Assembly (NCBI GenBank): GCA_030150045.1
Contig: JASLGM010000026.1
Location: 1-64,000, forward strand
Direction of reading: 5' to 3'
From: Taishania sp.
Lineage (GTDB): Bacteria; Bacteroidota; Bacteroidia; Flavobacteriales_D; Crocinitomicaceae
DNA: 64,000 nucleotides
Shown in pieces: positions 33,934 through 43,616 of the stretch. A program made the translations under genes and the position numbers. The notes beneath the pieces were generated by a model. That model saw only the letters and a program-made list of their open reading frames with translations, was not told the DNA's origin and searched no databases. Each line of letters opens with the position of its first letter. Positions within the stretch are counted from its first letter, which is position 1.

Positions 33934-36900
33934 TTATCCTTCTGAATATTCTTTTTTATAGGCGAAGTAGAAGGCGATTGGTAAGATGGTAAAGGAAAGT
34001 ACCATGCAAATAATTAGGCCACCTACGATCATTATGGCTAATGGTTTTTGTACTTCTGATCCCATTCCGTGTGATAAGGCAGCTGGAAGTAATCCGAATG
34101 ACCCCATCAAAGCAATCATAATTACGGGACGTATTCTGCTGCGAACTCCAGTGGAAATGGCTTGTTTTAAAGGTAGTTTGTGTTTTAGATTGTCGCGCAT
34201 TACTCCAATAAGAACGATGCCGTCGATAGTGGCTACTCCAAATAAGATGATGAATCCAATTCCTGCCGAAATTCCAAAAATGGTACCGGTTGCCCAAAGA
34301 GAAATAAATCCTCCGATGAAGGCAAATGGTAGGGTTAAGGAGGCGAGCATGGTGTCTTTTACGTTGCCAAAGTTGGTGTACAGTAGGACGAGAATGAGGA
34401 TCAAAGAAATGGGAACAACAAACATTAATTGCTTGGATGCACGTTCTTTGCTTTCGAATTCTCCAGCCCATTCCATGTGGTTCTCGCGAGGTAATTTTAC
34501 TTCTTTGGCAACAACTGTTTTGGCTTCTTGGATAGTGCTTCCGAGGTCACGGCCTTCGATGCTAAATCCAACTCCGATGTAACGGCTATTTCCTTCGCGG
34601 TAAATGAAAGCGGGACCTGTTTTGAATTCCACGCTTGCGATTTCTTGAAGCGGAACAAAGCCTCCGTTACTTGTTCCTATTAGGATACTTCCAATTTTTT
34701 CGGGCGTGTTTCTATATTGTTCGTCAAAACGAAGTACGACATCGAACTGTCTGTCGTTTTCGTAGAATTTTGTTGCTGCTTCTCCACCAATGGTCATGGC
34801 GATTACCGCTTGTGCATCGGCTGTTGTAACACCATATTTTGCCATTTTTGAGTCGTGAAGTTGTATGCGTAATTCAGGTAATCCTATGTTTTTATATACA
34901 TTGATGTCTGTTATTCCGGGTACTTTTTTTATGCTTTCGGCTACCGCATTGGCTTGTGTTTCGAGGTCATAAAGGTCGTCACCAAAGATTTTTATTACCA
35001 AAGAGCTTTTTACTCCGGCTACAAATTCTTCTACGTTGTCTTGAATAGGCTGACTGAAACCAAAGTTTATCCCTGGATAATGACCTAATTTGGTTCTAAT
35101 CTCTTGAATGATTTCTTCTTTGGAAACTTTTCTCTTCCATTGCTTTTCGTCTTTAAGTTGTACGTTAAATTCAATGTTGAAAAAACCTGTTGGATCGGTT
35201 CCATCATTAGGACGTCCGGTTTGTGTTAAAATAAAATCTATTTCTTCGAAATCTTTGAGCATGATTTCTTTCATTTCTTTGGTTAATCGGGTTGATTCAT
35301 CTAGGTTGATACTGTTCGGTAATGTGGCACGGATGTAAATTGCACCTTCGTTTAATTTTGGTAAAAACTCGGAACCATAATGAGAAAAATGGAGGGTACA
35401 AGCTGCCAGAATTATGAGGAAAGCACCAACTGTAATTTTGTAATGGTTGAATGCCCATTGGTACATTCCATAGATGTTTTTTTGGAAGAATCTGGTGATG
35501 ATGTTGTGACGTTCTACGACTCCTTTCTTAAACAGTAATTTGCACATCGCAGGGACGTAAGTCAAACTTAAAATTAGGGCGCCAAGTAGCGCATAACCTA
35601 AAGTGAATGCTAAGGGTTTGAACATTTTTCCTTCTACTTTTTGGAAAGAGAAGATTGGCATGAGGGCGACGATTAGAATAATCAAAGCAAAGAAGATATA
35701 GGAGGCTACTGATCCTGCACTTTTCTTAATGATTCCCGATTTACTCATTTTTGAGAATCGTTTCGCACCTATCATTTCAGTTTTATGAGCGAGTGCTACA
35801 AATACGGTTTCAACGATGACTAATGTTCCTTCTAATAACAAACCGAAATCAAGTGATCCCATTGAGATGAGGTTAGCGGGCACACCTTGTATTTTGAGCA
35901 TGATTATAGCGAACAAAAAGGCTAAAGGAATGACTGAAGCTACGATTAAAGTCGAACGCCAATTGTATAAGAATATGAAAACAATTGCGGAAACTAAAAT
36001 GATACCTTCTACTAGGTTTTTTGAAACTGTTTTTACAGTGTTATCAACTAAAACGGTACGGTCAACTACCGTTTCAATGTGTGTCCCATGAGGTAATAAT
36101 CGTTCATTTATTTCTTCGATTTTTGTTTTCAAGCGTGTGATTACTTCTGAAGGGTTTTCACCCCTTAGCATGACAACAATTCCTTGTACTAAATCGTCTT
36201 CTTCATTATACCCTACTTTTCCAAGTCTAGGTTTGTTTGAAACAACGACTTCAGCTACGTTTTTAATGAGAATTGGAGCAGAGCCATTGAGTTCTACCGT
36301 GATGTTTTCAATGTCTTCTTTTTTGTCTAATAGTCCAATTCCTCTTACAACGTATGCTTGATCACCTCGTTGAATGACATCTCCTCCTACGTTGATATTT
36401 GATTTTGAAACGGCTTCATAAACATCTAAAGGTGAAAGGCCGTAATTTTGTAATTCAGTAGGATTAATTTTGATCTCATAAATTTTTTCTTCTCCACCAA
36501 AACTGACTACATCTGCTACACCAGGTACGCCTAATATTTCTCTTTCAATTACCCAATCTTGTAGTGCTGTGACTTCTTTGATGGGCAGATCACTTTTTAT
36601 GATGTAGCGAAATATCTCTCCGGTTGCCCCAGATGGAGGCTCAATGGAGACCTCAACACCTTCAGGAAGGTTGACATTATTTAGTTTGTTAGCTACATAT
36701 TGTTGAGCATAGAAGTCGTCTACTTTTTCATCAAATTGAACAGTTACAACAGAAAGACCAAACAAAGAAATAGAACGTAAATTTGATTTCTTTGGAATGC
36801 TATTCATTTCCTTTGTGATAGGTAAGGTCACGATTTTCTCCATTTCTTCAGCACTACGGCCTGGCCACTGTGTTATGATTCTGGCGCGGGTATTTGTAAC

Positions 36901-37032
36901 ATCAGGAAACGCTTCAATAGGTGTATGGATGTAGCTGTATATTCCACCCATCAACAATGCGAAGGTTGCGAAAAGGATGAATCCTGCGTTGTTGAGGGAA
37001 AAAGCGACTATTTTTTGAACAAATTTTTGCAT
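33934..37032 (-). CDS. Heavy-metal-type RND efflux permease (CzcA/CusA-like)
   Basis: 1032 residues. HME-RND layout: TM1 (about 10-30), porter loop starting EAFPDVTNTRARIITQWPGRS, TM2-6 (340-480), second loop, and a C-terminal bundle (GATIDG-like FGVATIDGIVLIGVM). The charged TM4 triad used for proton relay in CzcA (D402, D408, E415) is present here as D395, E401 and E408 with the same spacing, so the middle aspartate is replaced by glutamate. The family pumps divalent (Co, Zn, Cd, Ni) or monovalent (Cu, Ag) metal ions; which one cannot be decided. Last gene of the operon, 4 bases after the adaptor gene. Confidence 0.92.
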   Translation of the reverse strand: MQKFVQKIVAFSLNNAGFILFATFALLMGGIYSYIHTPIEAFPDVTNTRARIITQWPGRSAEEMEKIVTLPITKEMNSIPKKSNLRSISLFGLSVVTVQFDEKVDDFYAQQYVANKLNNVNLPEGVEVSIEPPSGATGEIFRYIIKSDLPIKEVTALQDWVIEREILGVPGVADVVSFGGEEKIYEIKINPTELQNYGLSPLDVYEAVSKSNINVGGDVIQRGDQAYVVRGIGLLDKKEDIENITVELNGSAPILIKNVAEVVVSNKPRLGKVGYNEEDDLVQGIVVMLRGENPSEVITRLKTKIEEINERLLPHGTHIETVVDRTVLVDNTVKTVSKNLVEGIILVSAIVFIFLYNWRSTLIVASVIPLAFLFAIIMLKIQGVPANLISMGSLDFGLLLEGTLVIVETVFVALAHKTEMIGAKRFSKMSKSGIIKKSAGSVASYIFFALIILIVALMPIFSFQKVEGKMFKPLAFTLGYALLGALILSLTYVPAMCKLLFKKGVVERHNIITRFFQKNIYGMYQWAFNHYKITVGAFLIILAACTLHFSHYGSEFLPKLNEGAIYIRATLPNSINLDESTRLTKEMKEIMLKDFEEIDFILTQTGRPNDGTDPTGFFNIEFNVQLKDEKQWKRKVSKEEIIQEIRTKLGHYPGINFGFSQPIQDNVEEFVAGVKSSLVIKIFGDDLYDLETQANAVAESIKKVPGITDINVYKNIGLPELRIQLHDSKMAKYGVTTADAQAVIAMTIGGEAATKFYENDRQFDVVLRFDEQYRNTPEKIGSILIGTSNGGFVPLQEIASVEFKTGPAFIYREGNSRYIGVGFSIEGRDLGSTIQEAKTVVAKEVKLPRENHMEWAGEFESKERASKQLMFVVPISLILILVLLYTNFGNVKDTMLASLTLPFAFIGGFISLWATGTIFGISAGIGFIILFGVATIDGIVLIGVMRDNLKHKLPLKQAISTGVRSRIRPVIMIALMGSFGLLPAALSHGMGSEVQKPLAIMIVGGLIICMVLSFTILPIAFYFAYKKEYSEG

Positions 37033-37036
37033 AAAA

Positions 37037-38143
37037 TCATTGGTTTAGTGCTTCGAAAATTAACAAGGCATTATCTAAAATAACTTTTTCACCAGGTTGT
37101 ACTTGATCTTTGACATATGTTGAGATTTCATTTTGTCCTACGGGTAAAATGTTTCGGGCTTCGATGTTACAATCTTCTTTGTAAACCAAAACATATTGTT
37201 TGTTGTTGCTGAAAATAGTTGCGCCATTAGGTATTGCAACCGCTTTTTCATCCAAGGTGTTTTTCTTTACAAGAATGTCTGCTACCAAACCAGGGAAAAG
37301 ATTCATTTTTGGATTTTTGAGTACAACTCTAGCTTTCAAGACATGTTCATTTTCGTCAAAGACGTTGAATATTTTATCGATTTTCCCTTCATATATTTCA
37401 TCAGGATAGGCAATGGTTCTCACCTTTACTGGATCACCTACATGAATGTAACGTAGGTTGTTAGCATAGATGTTAATAAAAACCCACACTTCGTTTAAGT
37501 TGGAGATGGAGAACAAAGGGTCATTGTCTAAGGATAGGGTTTGTCCTGCACTGATGTTTTTTTGTACGATATATCCATCTTTAGGTGCTAGTATTTTGTA
37601 TATCCCGTTTTGTCCAGTGGATTTGTACATGACCAATTGTTCACTGATTTTATGTAGTTCAGCTTTTGCATCATTGAGTTCGTATTCTAATTCCATTAAT
37701 TCGAGGTTGGAAACCAATCCGTCTTTTAATAGTTCTTTTTTTGTTTTTATTTGTTCAGTGAGTAAGTCAATTTGCATTTTACGAGCTTGTTTACTTTGCG
37801 TAAGTTCCATTACTTGACTTGATTGAACAACGACTAAAGTTTGACCCTTTTGAACGCGATCACCTAATTCAAACTCTACCGATTCAACTACACCTTCAAG
37901 CATGTTCTTATAGCTTACTAGATCGTTTTGATCATATTCTATTTTTCCAGTTAATGCCAAGTGTTCTTGCATTTCTTCGAGTTTTACCTCTTGAATTCTT
38001 GTCTTTTCTTTCAATGCAGCAGGAATACAAAAAGAGGTTTCTTTTTTCTCTTGCATCGTATTTTCGTTTTTCTGTCCACATGCGACTAACAGAATTGTTA
38101 AAAGGATAACTCCTTTTGATTTAGAAATCTTTTCCAACAACAT
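37037..38143 (-). CDS. Metal-efflux membrane fusion lipoprotein (CzcB/CusB-like)
   Basis: About 368 residues from the ATG at 38143; another ATG at 38158 adds five residues. A lipobox (LLVAC, C22) anchors it. Barrel-sandwich halves (EGVVESVEFELGDRVQKGQ and YKILAPKDGYIVQKN) flank a helical hairpin (about 105-170), followed by beta-barrel and membrane-proximal domains. No histidine-rich N-terminal metal-binding stretch is seen, unlike some CzcB proteins. It overlaps the preceding outer membrane channel gene by 23 bases, implying translational coupling. Confidence 0.9.
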   Translation of the reverse strand: MLLEKISKSKGVILLTILLVACGQKNENTMQEKKETSFCIPAALKEKTRIQEVKLEEMQEHLALTGKIEYDQNDLVSYKNMLEGVVESVEFELGDRVQKGQTLVVVQSSQVMELTQSKQARKMQIDLLTEQIKTKKELLKDGLVSNLELMELEYELNDAKAELHKISEQLVMYKSTGQNGIYKILAPKDGYIVQKNISAGQTLSLDNDPLFSISNLNEVWVFINIYANNLRYIHVGDPVKVRTIAYPDEIYEGKIDKIFNVFDENEHVLKARVVLKNPKMNLFPGLVADILVKKNTLDEKAVAIPNGATIFSNNKQYVLVYKEDCNIEARNILPVGQNEISTYVKDQVQPGEKVILDNALLIFEALNQ

Positions 38144-39386
38144 ATTGTATTTCTTCATAGGTTTTTAAATAGTTTTTTTCCAACTCAATTCTGTTTTCTT
38201 GAGCAATTTGATAAGCAGATAGAAAATCCATGTATTCTAAAAGTGTGATTTGTCTGTTCTGCAAATGCTTGGTATAAGCTGTTAACATTTTATCCAATTG
38301 ATCTGGAGTTTCTTTGTCCAGGTTTTGAAGGGTTTCTTCGTAATTGTCTAGTTGGTTCTTTAGTTTGTCAATGTTGTTTTTTATCTGTGCATACACATAT
38401 TGTTTGTTTACTTCTTGCTGACTTATATTGGCTTGAGCAATTTTTATTCCTGACTGATTTCTATTGTAAAAAGGTAAATCGATAGACATCCCTATTCCAA
38501 CAAAATCACGCATGATGTTACCTCCTCGATCATAAGAAACTTGTAAAGCTAAATCAGGTGATTTATTGGCTTTCTCAAGTTTTAAAATTTGTTCAGCTAA
38601 TTCAGATTCTACATTGGTTTGTTTTATTTGTTTGTTTTCTTGTATGGCTAATGCATTTAAATCAATGGGTAATTTAGAGGAAAGGAATAGATTTGTTTCC
38701 GGGTATTCTTCAAAACTTGTTGCATTCAAATTTTGAATTCCTGTCCATAAACGCAAAAGACTTAGTTGTTCAACGATTTCGTTTTGTAGTTGGGCATAAT
38801 CGTTTTTTTCTTGAATCATTTGCGTTTGTACACGGATATATTCAGCCAAAGGAATGACGTTCTGTTGTGCCAATTTCTTATAGTCGTCAACTAATTTTTG
38901 AAGATTACTGATTACATCAGCTTGTACTTGTTTTGCTTTTTGATTAGCGATTAAATCCCAGTATGTACTACGTAACTCCCATTTTAATTGGAGAACCAGT
39001 TCTTCAAATTCAATTTCCTTCTGTTTCTTTTCAATGTTCTTTACAGACCAACGTTTCTTTCTTTTACCAGCTGTCTCAATGATTTGTTCAATGTCAACAG
39101 CAAATTGTTGGCGGCTACCGTAGTTGCCAAATAGAACAGGCATTTCTTCTGACGTTTTATTAGCCCAAAGGTTTACCTCGTTAATTGAAAGTGTGGGGTT
39201 TTGCCATAATTTTGCTTCTATGATTTCAGCATCTGCTTTATCAATTTCAAAGCGAGCAGCTAACAGTTCAAAATTGTTTTTCAAGAAAGCACTTTCCAGC
39301 TGGAGTAGCCCCAAAGGCGTTGCTTTTTCTTGAGAAAATACCGTGAAACTAGCAAGGCTTATGGTGATGATTGTGTTTTTTATCAT
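38121..39386 (-). CDS. TolC-family outer membrane channel (CzcC/CusC-like)
   Basis: 421 residues. Signal peptide (1-18, ending VFSQ), followed by long alpha-helical repeats rich in Gln and Lys (LLQLESAFLKNNFELLAARFEIDKA; later LDKMLTAYTKHLQNRQITLLEYMDF), typical of CzcC-type channels. First gene of the efflux operon. A TACATTTG -7 element lies 20 bases before the ATG, preceded by three direct repeats at 39430-39462 that look like a response-regulator site. Confidence 0.9.
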   Translation of the reverse strand: MIKNTIITISLASFTVFSQEKATPLGLLQLESAFLKNNFELLAARFEIDKADAEIIEAKLWQNPTLSINEVNLWANKTSEEMPVLFGNYGSRQQFAVDIEQIIETAGKRKKRWSVKNIEKKQKEIEFEELVLQLKWELRSTYWDLIANQKAKQVQADVISNLQKLVDDYKKLAQQNVIPLAEYIRVQTQMIQEKNDYAQLQNEIVEQLSLLRLWTGIQNLNATSFEEYPETNLFLSSKLPIDLNALAIQENKQIKQTNVESELAEQILKLEKANKSPDLALQVSYDRGGNIMRDFVGIGMSIDLPFYNRNQSGIKIAQANISQQEVNKQYVYAQIKNNIDKLKNQLDNYEETLQNLDKETPDQLDKMLTAYTKHLQNRQITLLEYMDFLSAYQIAQENRIELEKNYLKTYEEIQYVVGKDF

Positions 39387-39405
39387 GGTAATACATTCGA
39401 TAATA

Positions 39406-39413
39406 CAAATGTA
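39406..39413 (-). promoter_or_regulatory. -7 element of the czcCBA-like operon
   Basis: CAAATGTA on the plus strand, TACATTTG on the minus strand; exact TAnnTTTG. There is no -33 TTG; instead the third direct repeat of 39430-39462 occupies that position, as at activator-dependent promoters. Confidence 0.6.
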
Positions 39414-39429
39414 TTTCCTGAAAATTAAG

Positions 39430-39462
39430 ATGAGATTGGAGCTAGATTAGAATTAGATTAGA
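39430..39462 (-). promoter_or_regulatory. Three 11-bp direct repeats, putative OmpR-type regulator site
   Basis: On the minus strand: TCTAATCTAAT (39462-39452), TCTAATCTAGC (39451-39441), TCCAATCTCAT (39440-39430). The shared half-site TCYAATCT recurs with an exact 11-bp period, typical of OmpR/PhoB-family binding on one face of the helix. It overlaps the last codon and stop of the histidine kinase gene and lies just upstream of the -7 element. Confidence 0.6.
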
Positions 39463-40792
39463 ATATTAATGTCATTTTGGTTCCATCTTTAGATGAATCT
39501 ATTTTAAGCGTGATTTCATGAATGTCAAAGATGATTTTTGCCATTGAAAGACCTATTCCTTTTCCTTGGAAACCTTCTGTATTTGAACCTCGATAGAAAT
39601 TGCGAGTGATTTGTGATAAATCTGATTCCGGTATACCAATTCCTTTATCAATAATGGCAATGCAAAGACGTGTTTCATCTTCGTAAATTACAGTTTTAAT
39701 TTCTTGATTAGAAGAATATTTGATGGCGTTTTCTATCAGATTGTTTATTGCTAAAGTGATTAAGGATGCATTTCCTTTGCATTGTAAAATCTGAGAGTCT
39801 TCAACTTGAAAATCGACACGAATTATAGCATTGTGTCTTTGCATTGCATTTTCTATCACTTCCCAAAGTACTTCGTCTACTCTAAAATCGGTTAGCTCAA
39901 AGTTGGTGTTAGCGCCCGAAAGTATCATCATATTATCGAGTGTTGTTTCTAGGTCTAGTGTGTACTGTTTTAATTTGTGCAATAAATCATTCGTTTCTTC
40001 TAAACTTCTTTCTTTTTGTTTAGAAACTTCTAATGTTCCAAGAAGTGCTGTAATGGGAGTACGTAATTCATGAGAAACATAGTCGATGAAATTTTTTTGA
40101 ACTACAAATGTTTGTGCTAAACGATCTACAAACAGGTTATAAGTGTCAACTAAATCATTGATTTCAGTATATGAATCTGGTAAAGTTAGTGGATGACCGA
40201 ATGTTTGGGTATCTCTTCTTCTGATCTGAGAAATAATGTTTGTAATCGGTTTATAGGCAATGTTTCCCAACATTCTAGAGAAGAAATAAATGATAAGGAT
40301 TCCAAAAAGACAAACTAGTGAAAGTATCTTGAGTAAAGAGGCCAATTGATCGTTATAAATGGATTTGTCTTCACGTGTAATGATGATGAAATCTCCTTGA
40401 TTGTCTTTGTAGAAAATTCCATAGTAGAAGTAACCTTGCGTCACTAAATAGGCGTCTTGTTTGTCTCGTATAAGATCAATGAATTCATTTGTTAACTCAT
40501 GGTTGTCGAACATTTCACCGCTAACAAATAGGTTGGAGTTGTTATAGACAGCAATATCTTTTCTAGAAATATTTTTACGTAATTGGTCTTTTATTGATTC
40601 ATGTTCGTTGTAACTTATTTCATCTTTTTCTAAATAGTAAACAGCAGCCAATAGGGTTTTACTTTCGAGTCTTGAAAGGGTATTGTTCTTCATCCAATGG
40701 CGGAAAGAAAAGAAAATAACGGCTGAGGCACTGATGAATACAATGCTGAAGATTAAGATCGAAATTAAACTTAAACGATGTTTTAATTGCAT
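39458..40792 (-). CDS. OmpR-system sensor histidine kinase for the metal efflux cluster
   Basis: 444 residues. TM1 about 10-30, periplasmic sensor 31-150, TM2 about 152-172, HAMP 173-232. The HisKA domain has phosphoacceptor H241 in DYVSHELRTPITALL; the HATPase domain has the N-box (NNLIENAIKYSS), G1 (DKGIGIPE) and G2 (GKGIGLSMAK). CusS/CzcS-like arrangement. Its start overlaps the response regulator by 10 bases. Signal is probably a periplasmic metal ion (inferred from the efflux genes next door). Confidence 0.93.
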   Translation of the reverse strand: MQLKHRLSLISILIFSIVFISASAVIFFSFRHWMKNNTLSRLESKTLLAAVYYLEKDEISYNEHESIKDQLRKNISRKDIAVYNNSNLFVSGEMFDNHELTNEFIDLIRDKQDAYLVTQGYFYYGIFYKDNQGDFIIITREDKSIYNDQLASLLKILSLVCLFGILIIYFFSRMLGNIAYKPITNIISQIRRRDTQTFGHPLTLPDSYTEINDLVDTYNLFVDRLAQTFVVQKNFIDYVSHELRTPITALLGTLEVSKQKERSLEETNDLLHKLKQYTLDLETTLDNMMILSGANTNFELTDFRVDEVLWEVIENAMQRHNAIIRVDFQVEDSQILQCKGNASLITLAINNLIENAIKYSSNQEIKTVIYEDETRLCIAIIDKGIGIPESDLSQITRNFYRGSNTEGFQGKGIGLSMAKIIFDIHEITLKIDSSKDGTKMTLIF

Positions 40793-41472
40793 GTGTTTTC
40801 TTTAAACATGTATCCAATTCCTTTTACAGTATGTATGTATTTATTTCCGTTTTTTTCAATTTTGTTTCTTAAATATGAAATATATACATCTACCACATTG
40901 GTTTGATTGTCAAATTGAATATCCCAAACAGCGTTTAAGATTTGGATTCGTGTTACAGCCTTGTTTTGGTTTTCTACTATATACAAAAGGAGTTTTAATT
41001 CCCTTGGAGATAACTCAATCTGTTGGTTTGATTCAAAAACTTCATAAGTGTCTAGATTCAAGCGAAGATCACCTATTATTTTTTCATTCATTTGAGGAGC
41101 CTCTTGCACCAATTGATTCCTTCTGGTAAGTGCCCTTACTCTCGAGAGCAATTCATCAAAATGAAAAGGTTTTGTGATGTAATCATCCGCACCGAAATCG
41201 AGTGCATTTACTTTGTCTTGTACCGTTTGTAATGCACTCAGCATAAGGATAGGCGTATAATTCTTTTTGAAACGTAGGGTTTGAAGTAATTGTAAACCAT
41301 TGATTCCTGGAAGCATCACGTCCAAAATAAAAAGATCCCAATGTTGGGTAGTGTAGATTTCAAGCATTTCTTCACCAGAGCGACAAAGGGTAACCGAATA
41401 ATTGTTCTCTCGTAAACCCTTCACCAAAAAATCACTGATCCGTTGATCGTCTTCCACTACTAAAATCTGCAT
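40783..41472 (-). CDS. OmpR/PhoB-family response regulator
   Basis: 229 residues. Receiver (1-120) with acidic D8-D9, phosphoacceptor D51 in LFILDVMLPG and K in YITKPFHFDE. Winged-helix effector domain (about 130-225: ELSPRELKLLLYIVENQNK, recognition helix NVVDVYISYLRNKIE). It most likely activates the czcCBA-like operon through the direct repeats at 39430-39462. Starts only 38 bases downstream of a DUF4153 membrane protein gene. Confidence 0.94.
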   Translation of the reverse strand: MQILVVEDDQRISDFLVKGLRENNYSVTLCRSGEEMLEIYTTQHWDLFILDVMLPGINGLQLLQTLRFKKNYTPILMLSALQTVQDKVNALDFGADDYITKPFHFDELLSRVRALTRRNQLVQEAPQMNEKIIGDLRLNLDTYEVFESNQQIELSPRELKLLLYIVENQNKAVTRIQILNAVWDIQFDNQTNVVDVYISYLRNKIEKNGNKYIHTVKGIGYMFKENTCN

Positions 41473-41510
41473 AATTACCTTTTCTCAAAAATAGAAATAA
41501 CTTTCTACAT

Positions 41511-43265
41511 TTAGTTAAATAACAAAATACCAGAAACATGACTTAATTTCTTCTCGTCTGAATAATTGCAATTCTCAAAATACAATCGGAAATTTTTGTT
41601 TCCAATCTTTCCTTCAATGAAAATTGGTGTTTCAGAATATTGTATTTCCTTATTGTAGTATTTTGTGTAAAGATTATCAAAAGTTGAGGTAAGGTCAAAT
41701 ATTTGATCTTGGTATTTTAGTTCGATTGTTTTTCCTTCTTTAGTCGCGTGAATTTCCCATAATTCTGTATCGTTTTGATATAGGTTTTCGAAGTTGCTTT
41801 TTCCGTAAACACTTAATTGAAAACGTTTGTATTTTGAGAAATCACTAATGTCTAGTTCATCCACGCTCGAATTAAAATAAACATATTTTGAAGGCGAATT
41901 CACAATTGGTGAATCCTTGTAATTGACTTTTGTAAATAAATCTTGGATCGAATAACGAGAAAGGTAAGTTTCCTTTCTCAAGCTGTCAGGTAAGAATTGG
42001 AGTACATAAGCACGTTCGTTTCGATCAAGTAAATAATCCATCTTGTCAGTGATGGAATACATTTGTGCAGAAGGAATAGATTTGTCAAAGTTAATTTTCC
42101 CGTCTGCTTCAATCAATTTATTTTTTTCTAGAATAAGAGCTATTTCTTTCTTTTGACTTCGTATTCCCATAGAGAATACATTGAAATAAGGAACATAAGT
42201 AGCCGTAAATGCAATTAGTGCAAGTGAAATAGGAATAACGCGTATATTTCCTTTTGGACGGAATATAAAGTATAACACGATAAAAGTAAGCCAAATACTT
42301 AACAGTAATAATAGTAAACGAGCTTCAGTAAAACCATATTGATGGATACGTTTATAGAGTGCGATGTATTGAATGATAATAAGTGGTAGTAGACTGTAAT
42401 AGAATGCTTTTCCAAAAAAAGAAACCCAAGCATGCTCTGTTTTGTTTTTGAGCGGATGAACCAAAAGAATAGCCAAAATTCCAACGATAGAAAAAATTTG
42501 TAGCATATATGAAACCCATCCTTGTGGCCACGATTGTAACATTACAATACGACCGATGTATAAATACAAAATGACCAAATACAATAAAAGCAAAGGAATA
42601 AGAATGAACTGAACGAAGAATTTCAAGACTATTGGATAGGGTGTTTCTTTCTCTAAATCATTTATACCATCTTTACTGAATAATAAAAAGATAAATGTTC
42701 CTCCGATAATTTGACCAATAAAGAAAGCTCTTAGAATATTTATTTCCTCAATAGGAATGTTTAATAATTCGCGAACTCCGAACAGGGCTAATGCCAAGCC
42801 ACCACTGAAAACATTTGCAAAAAGGGATGTTACAATAAAGTGGATAAAAAGACTTTTATTATAATTCCAAAATCGTTCTTGATCGCGATCTTGTAGAAAT
42901 GGAGCAATAGCAACAAATAAATGGGAGATTAATAAAGATAGAAAGAGGGTGAGTACCCATTTCACTTCTTGATTTTCTTGATTGGGAAATATAAAATAAA
43001 ACAAAATCAATAGAAGGATTCCACTGAGGTTGAAAAGCAATCTACGACTGTGGCGTTGACCAAGCATTTCCATTGCAAAGAGTATAGAAATTCCGATTGA
43101 ACTGGTAATAGAAAGCTTATAAAGAAATATACTTTCATTTCTGTGGTTCCAATTGATTAAATAGAGAATGCAACCACAAAAAATAAATGCAGAAAGCAAA
43201 ACCAAAGGATATTTATAAATGACTTTTTGAACGTTTGATCCAAGTTCTTTGTTAAAGATTTTCAT
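41511..43265 (-). CDS. DUF4153 polytopic membrane protein
   Basis: 584 residues. About 11-12 membrane helices fill 18-385, then an extracytoplasmic domain of about 200 residues. The block YKRIHQYGFTEARLLLLLL is the signature I associate with DUF4153, and the C-terminal part resembles the associated DUF4173-like periplasmic region. No function is established. The close spacing to the two-component system suggests co-expression and a possible role in sensing or envelope stress (inference). Confidence 0.82.
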   Translation of the reverse strand: MKIFNKELGSNVQKVIYKYPLVLLSAFIFCGCILYLINWNHRNESIFLYKLSITSSIGISILFAMEMLGQRHSRRLLFNLSGILLLILFYFIFPNQENQEVKWVLTLFLSLLISHLFVAIAPFLQDRDQERFWNYNKSLFIHFIVTSLFANVFSGGLALALFGVRELLNIPIEEINILRAFFIGQIIGGTFIFLLFSKDGINDLEKETPYPIVLKFFVQFILIPLLLLYLVILYLYIGRIVMLQSWPQGWVSYMLQIFSIVGILAILLVHPLKNKTEHAWVSFFGKAFYYSLLPLIIIQYIALYKRIHQYGFTEARLLLLLLSIWLTFIVLYFIFRPKGNIRVIPISLALIAFTATYVPYFNVFSMGIRSQKKEIALILEKNKLIEADGKINFDKSIPSAQMYSITDKMDYLLDRNERAYVLQFLPDSLRKETYLSRYSIQDLFTKVNYKDSPIVNSPSKYVYFNSSVDELDISDFSKYKRFQLSVYGKSNFENLYQNDTELWEIHATKEGKTIELKYQDQIFDLTSTFDNLYTKYYNKEIQYSETPIFIEGKIGNKNFRLYFENCNYSDEKKLSHVSGILLFN

Positions 43266-43616
43266 TGTAAAAGAGATGAGGTTACTAAATATGGAATTAA
43301 AAATACATTTTTTAAAAGGAGGAAAATTTAATTCATTAAAAAAAAATAATAATGTGAAACAAAAAAACTAAATGTAACTTTTGAATGTGATATAAATAAA
43401 GAGGAAGTACTCATTAAATAGATGATTTCTTTTCAATCGATCAACTTGAATTAAGCGAATGAAAAGTAGGAAAGTGAAAAGATTGAAAATAAAAATAAAT
43501 ATGCGTGCATAGTAATTGTTTGTTGAATAACCTGTATATTTAGTACGTTGAATTGATCTGAAATGGAGTAGGAGATAGTGAAAGTATTTCTTCCAATTCG
43601 GAAAGAAAGATAGAAA
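43266..43616. other. 351-bp divergent intergenic region
   Basis: Very AT-rich gap between the divergent DUF4153 and acyl-CoA ligase genes. It contains no A, B, C or D repeat. A near-match promoter, TTG (43516-43518) and TATATTTA (43535-43542), points toward the ligase gene, one base off TAnnTTTG. Nothing else is recognised. Confidence 0.45.
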
